From Bacteroidaceae bacterium (lineage in GTDB: Bacteria; Bacteroidota; Bacteroidia; Bacteroidales; Bacteroidaceae), in contig JAUUPT010000025.1 of assembly GCA_030843315.1 (NCBI GenBank), forward strand, positions 1 through 52,041: a stretch of 52,041 bases of DNA, read 5' to 3'. The notes under the pieces were generated by a model. That model ran no database searches. It was not told where the DNA came from and saw nothing but the letters and a program-made list of their open reading frames with translations. Both the position numbers and the translations under genes were made by a program. This document shows positions 50,827-52,041 of this stretch, piece by piece; the stretch's first letter is position 1; every line of letters begins with the position of its first letter.

Positions 50827-51831
50827 ATGGTAAATTACAAAGATTTAGGATTGGTAAACACTAGAGATATGTTTGCTAAAGCTATTAAGGGGGGATATGC
50901 TATTCCGGCATTCAACTTCAACAATATGGAACAGATGCAGGCCATCGTTAAGGCTGCTGTAGAAACTAAATCTCCTGTGATTCTTCAGGTTTCTAAAGGT
51001 GCTCGTCAGTATGCCAATGCTACTTTATTGCGTTACATGGCTCAAGGTGCTGTAGAATATGCTAAAGAATTGGGTTGCAAACATCCGGAAATCGTTCTTC
51101 ACCTCGACCACGGAGATACTTTTGAAACTTGCAAGTCTTGTATCGACTCCGGCTTCTCTTCAGTAATGATCGACGGTTCTCATCTGCCATACGATGAAAA
51201 CGTTGCTCTGACTAAGAAGGTAGTAGAATATGCTCACCAATTCGACGTAACTGTAGAAGGTGAACTCGGTGTATTGGCAGGTGTAGAAGATGAAGTTTCT
51301 TCTGACCACCACACTTATACTGAACCTGATGAAGTAGTAGACTTCGTTACTAAGACTGGTTGCGATAGCTTGGCTATCTCTATCGGTACTTCTCACGGTG
51401 CTTACAAGTTCACTCCGGAACAGTGCCACATCGATCCGAAAACTGGTCGTATGGTTCCTCCTCCGTTGGCATTCAACGTATTGGATGGCGTAATGAAAGA
51501 ACTTCCGGGCTTCCCCATCGTATTGCACGGTTCTTCTTCAGTTCCCGAAGAAGAGGTTGCTACTATCAACAAGTTTGGTGGTGCGCTGAAAGCTGCTATC
51601 GGTATTCCCGAAGAAGAATTGCGTAAGGCTGCTAAGTCTGCAGTTTGCAAGATCAACATCGACTCAGACTCTCGTCTGGCTATGACTGCCGCTATCCGTC
51701 AGGTATTTGCTGAGAAACCGGCAGAATTTGACCCGCGTAAGTATCTGGGCCCGGCTCGTGATAACATGGAGAAACTGTACAAGCACAAAATCATTAATGT
51801 ACTTGGTTCAGACAACAAGTTGGCTGAATAA
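50827..51831 (+). CDS. fba: Class II fructose-bisphosphate aldolase
   Basis: The 334-residue product is a zinc-dependent aldolase of glycolysis and gluconeogenesis. Visible motifs are IPAFNFNNMEQMQAI, HLDHGD (metal-binding His and catalytic Asp), TVEGELGVLAG, LAISIGTSHG and VLHGSSSVPEE, followed by INIDSDSRLA. Codon use is that of a highly expressed gene. A strong terminator follows. Confidence 0.97.
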   Translation: MVNYKDLGLVNTRDMFAKAIKGGYAIPAFNFNNMEQMQAIVKAAVETKSPVILQVSKGARQYANATLLRYMAQGAVEYAKELGCKHPEIVLHLDHGDTFETCKSCIDSGFSSVMIDGSHLPYDENVALTKKVVEYAHQFDVTVEGELGVLAGVEDEVSSDHHTYTEPDEVVDFVTKTGCDSLAISIGTSHGAYKFTPEQCHIDPKTGRMVPPPLAFNVLDGVMKELPGFPIVLHGSSSVPEEEVATINKFGGALKAAIGIPEEELRKAAKSAVCKINIDSDSRLAMTAAIRQVFAEKPAEFDPRKYLGPARDNMEKLYKHKIINVLGSDNKLAE

Positions 51832-51866
51832 GAGCTAAGTTTTTCTGTTTAAGTTAAAAAAATATT

Positions 51867-51898
51867 AGCCCTTGCAATATGAATTTATTGCAAGGGCT
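51867..51898 (+). terminator. Terminator of fba
   Basis: AGCCCTTGCAATA (51867-51879) and TATTGCAAGGGCT (51886-51898) make a perfect 13-bp stem with a 6-nt loop, followed by TAATTTTTT. Confidence 0.9.
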
Positions 51899-52000
51899 TA
51901 ATTTTTTATTGTAAGGGGCTAAATTCCCATTTATCTGTCGCAACGGATTGATCGGAGAAAAAACAAACTCGTTTCGATTCAGGTATTCAAGCAAATTACC

Positions 52001-52041
52001 TATATTTGCAGAAACAAATTAAAGCACACAGAACATGGGTA
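52001..52041 (+). promoter_or_regulatory. -7 box and start codon of a gene continuing past the right edge
   Basis: TATATTTG at 52001-52008 fits TAnnTTTG. An ATG at 52035 begins a frame (Met-Gly) cut by the window edge, so only two codons are visible and the product is unknown. Confidence 0.4.

Overview
The window looks like chromosome of a Bacteroides-type organism (Bacteroidota). Many start regions carry the Bacteroidota -7 promoter box TAnnTTTG. The conjugation genes are of the CTnDOT-like Tra family, and the housekeeping genes (a SusB-like GH97 glucosidase, FloA/NfeD, a PurF paralogue, L31 type B) fit that group. The species cannot be told from sequence alone.

Region 1 (1-16.4 kb, all minus strand) is a long conjugation operon. 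In transcription order: a ParA/TraA-like ATPase, a one-helix protein, two tandem TraE (DUF4134-like) pilin-like proteins, TraF, a terminator-like hairpin, a fimbrillin-like lipoprotein, the TraG (VirB4-like) ATPase, three secreted proteins, TraJ (VirB6-like), TraK (VirB8-like), a TraL-position protein, TraM (VirB10-like), TraN, TraO, and a lipoprotein cut by the left edge. Together they would build a cell-envelope mating apparatus. No relaxase, coupling protein or primase is visible in the window.

Region 2 (16.4-25.8 kb) is an AT-rich, decayed accessory block. It holds the C-terminus of a large mobile-element helicase, a gene broken over three frames, an XRE-type regulator with an in-frame TGA, scraps of a restriction/helicase gene, one intact 1393-codon defence-like gene, and broken IS110 and ISAs1 transposases. 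The large gene keeps the layout of a NACHT/STAND protein with a C-terminal PD-(D/E)xK nuclease, but both Walker motifs are degraded. A 29-bp direct repeat (17321 and 24718) brackets most of this block.

Region 3 (25.2-29.5 kb) is a maintenance and integration module. It has a ParA ATPase and a small basic partner downstream of 8-bp GTAGTA iterons, a tyrosine recombinase, and a zinc-finger protein with four excisionase-like HTH domains preceded by four 10-bp tandem repeats. The element appears to end between this module and the 3' end of mnmE.

Region 4 (29.5-52.0 kb) is ordinary chromosome: mnmE, a nucleoside phosphorylase, a TPR-NfeD-FloA operon, ttcA, a DUF486 membrane protein, a pentapeptide protein with crcB, GH97, an MFS transporter, a purF paralogue without the N-terminal cysteine, pepT, gcvT, an M48-like protein with a broken HExxH, rpmE2, an EEP-family hydrolase, a GH30 lipoprotein and class II fructose-bisphosphate aldolase.
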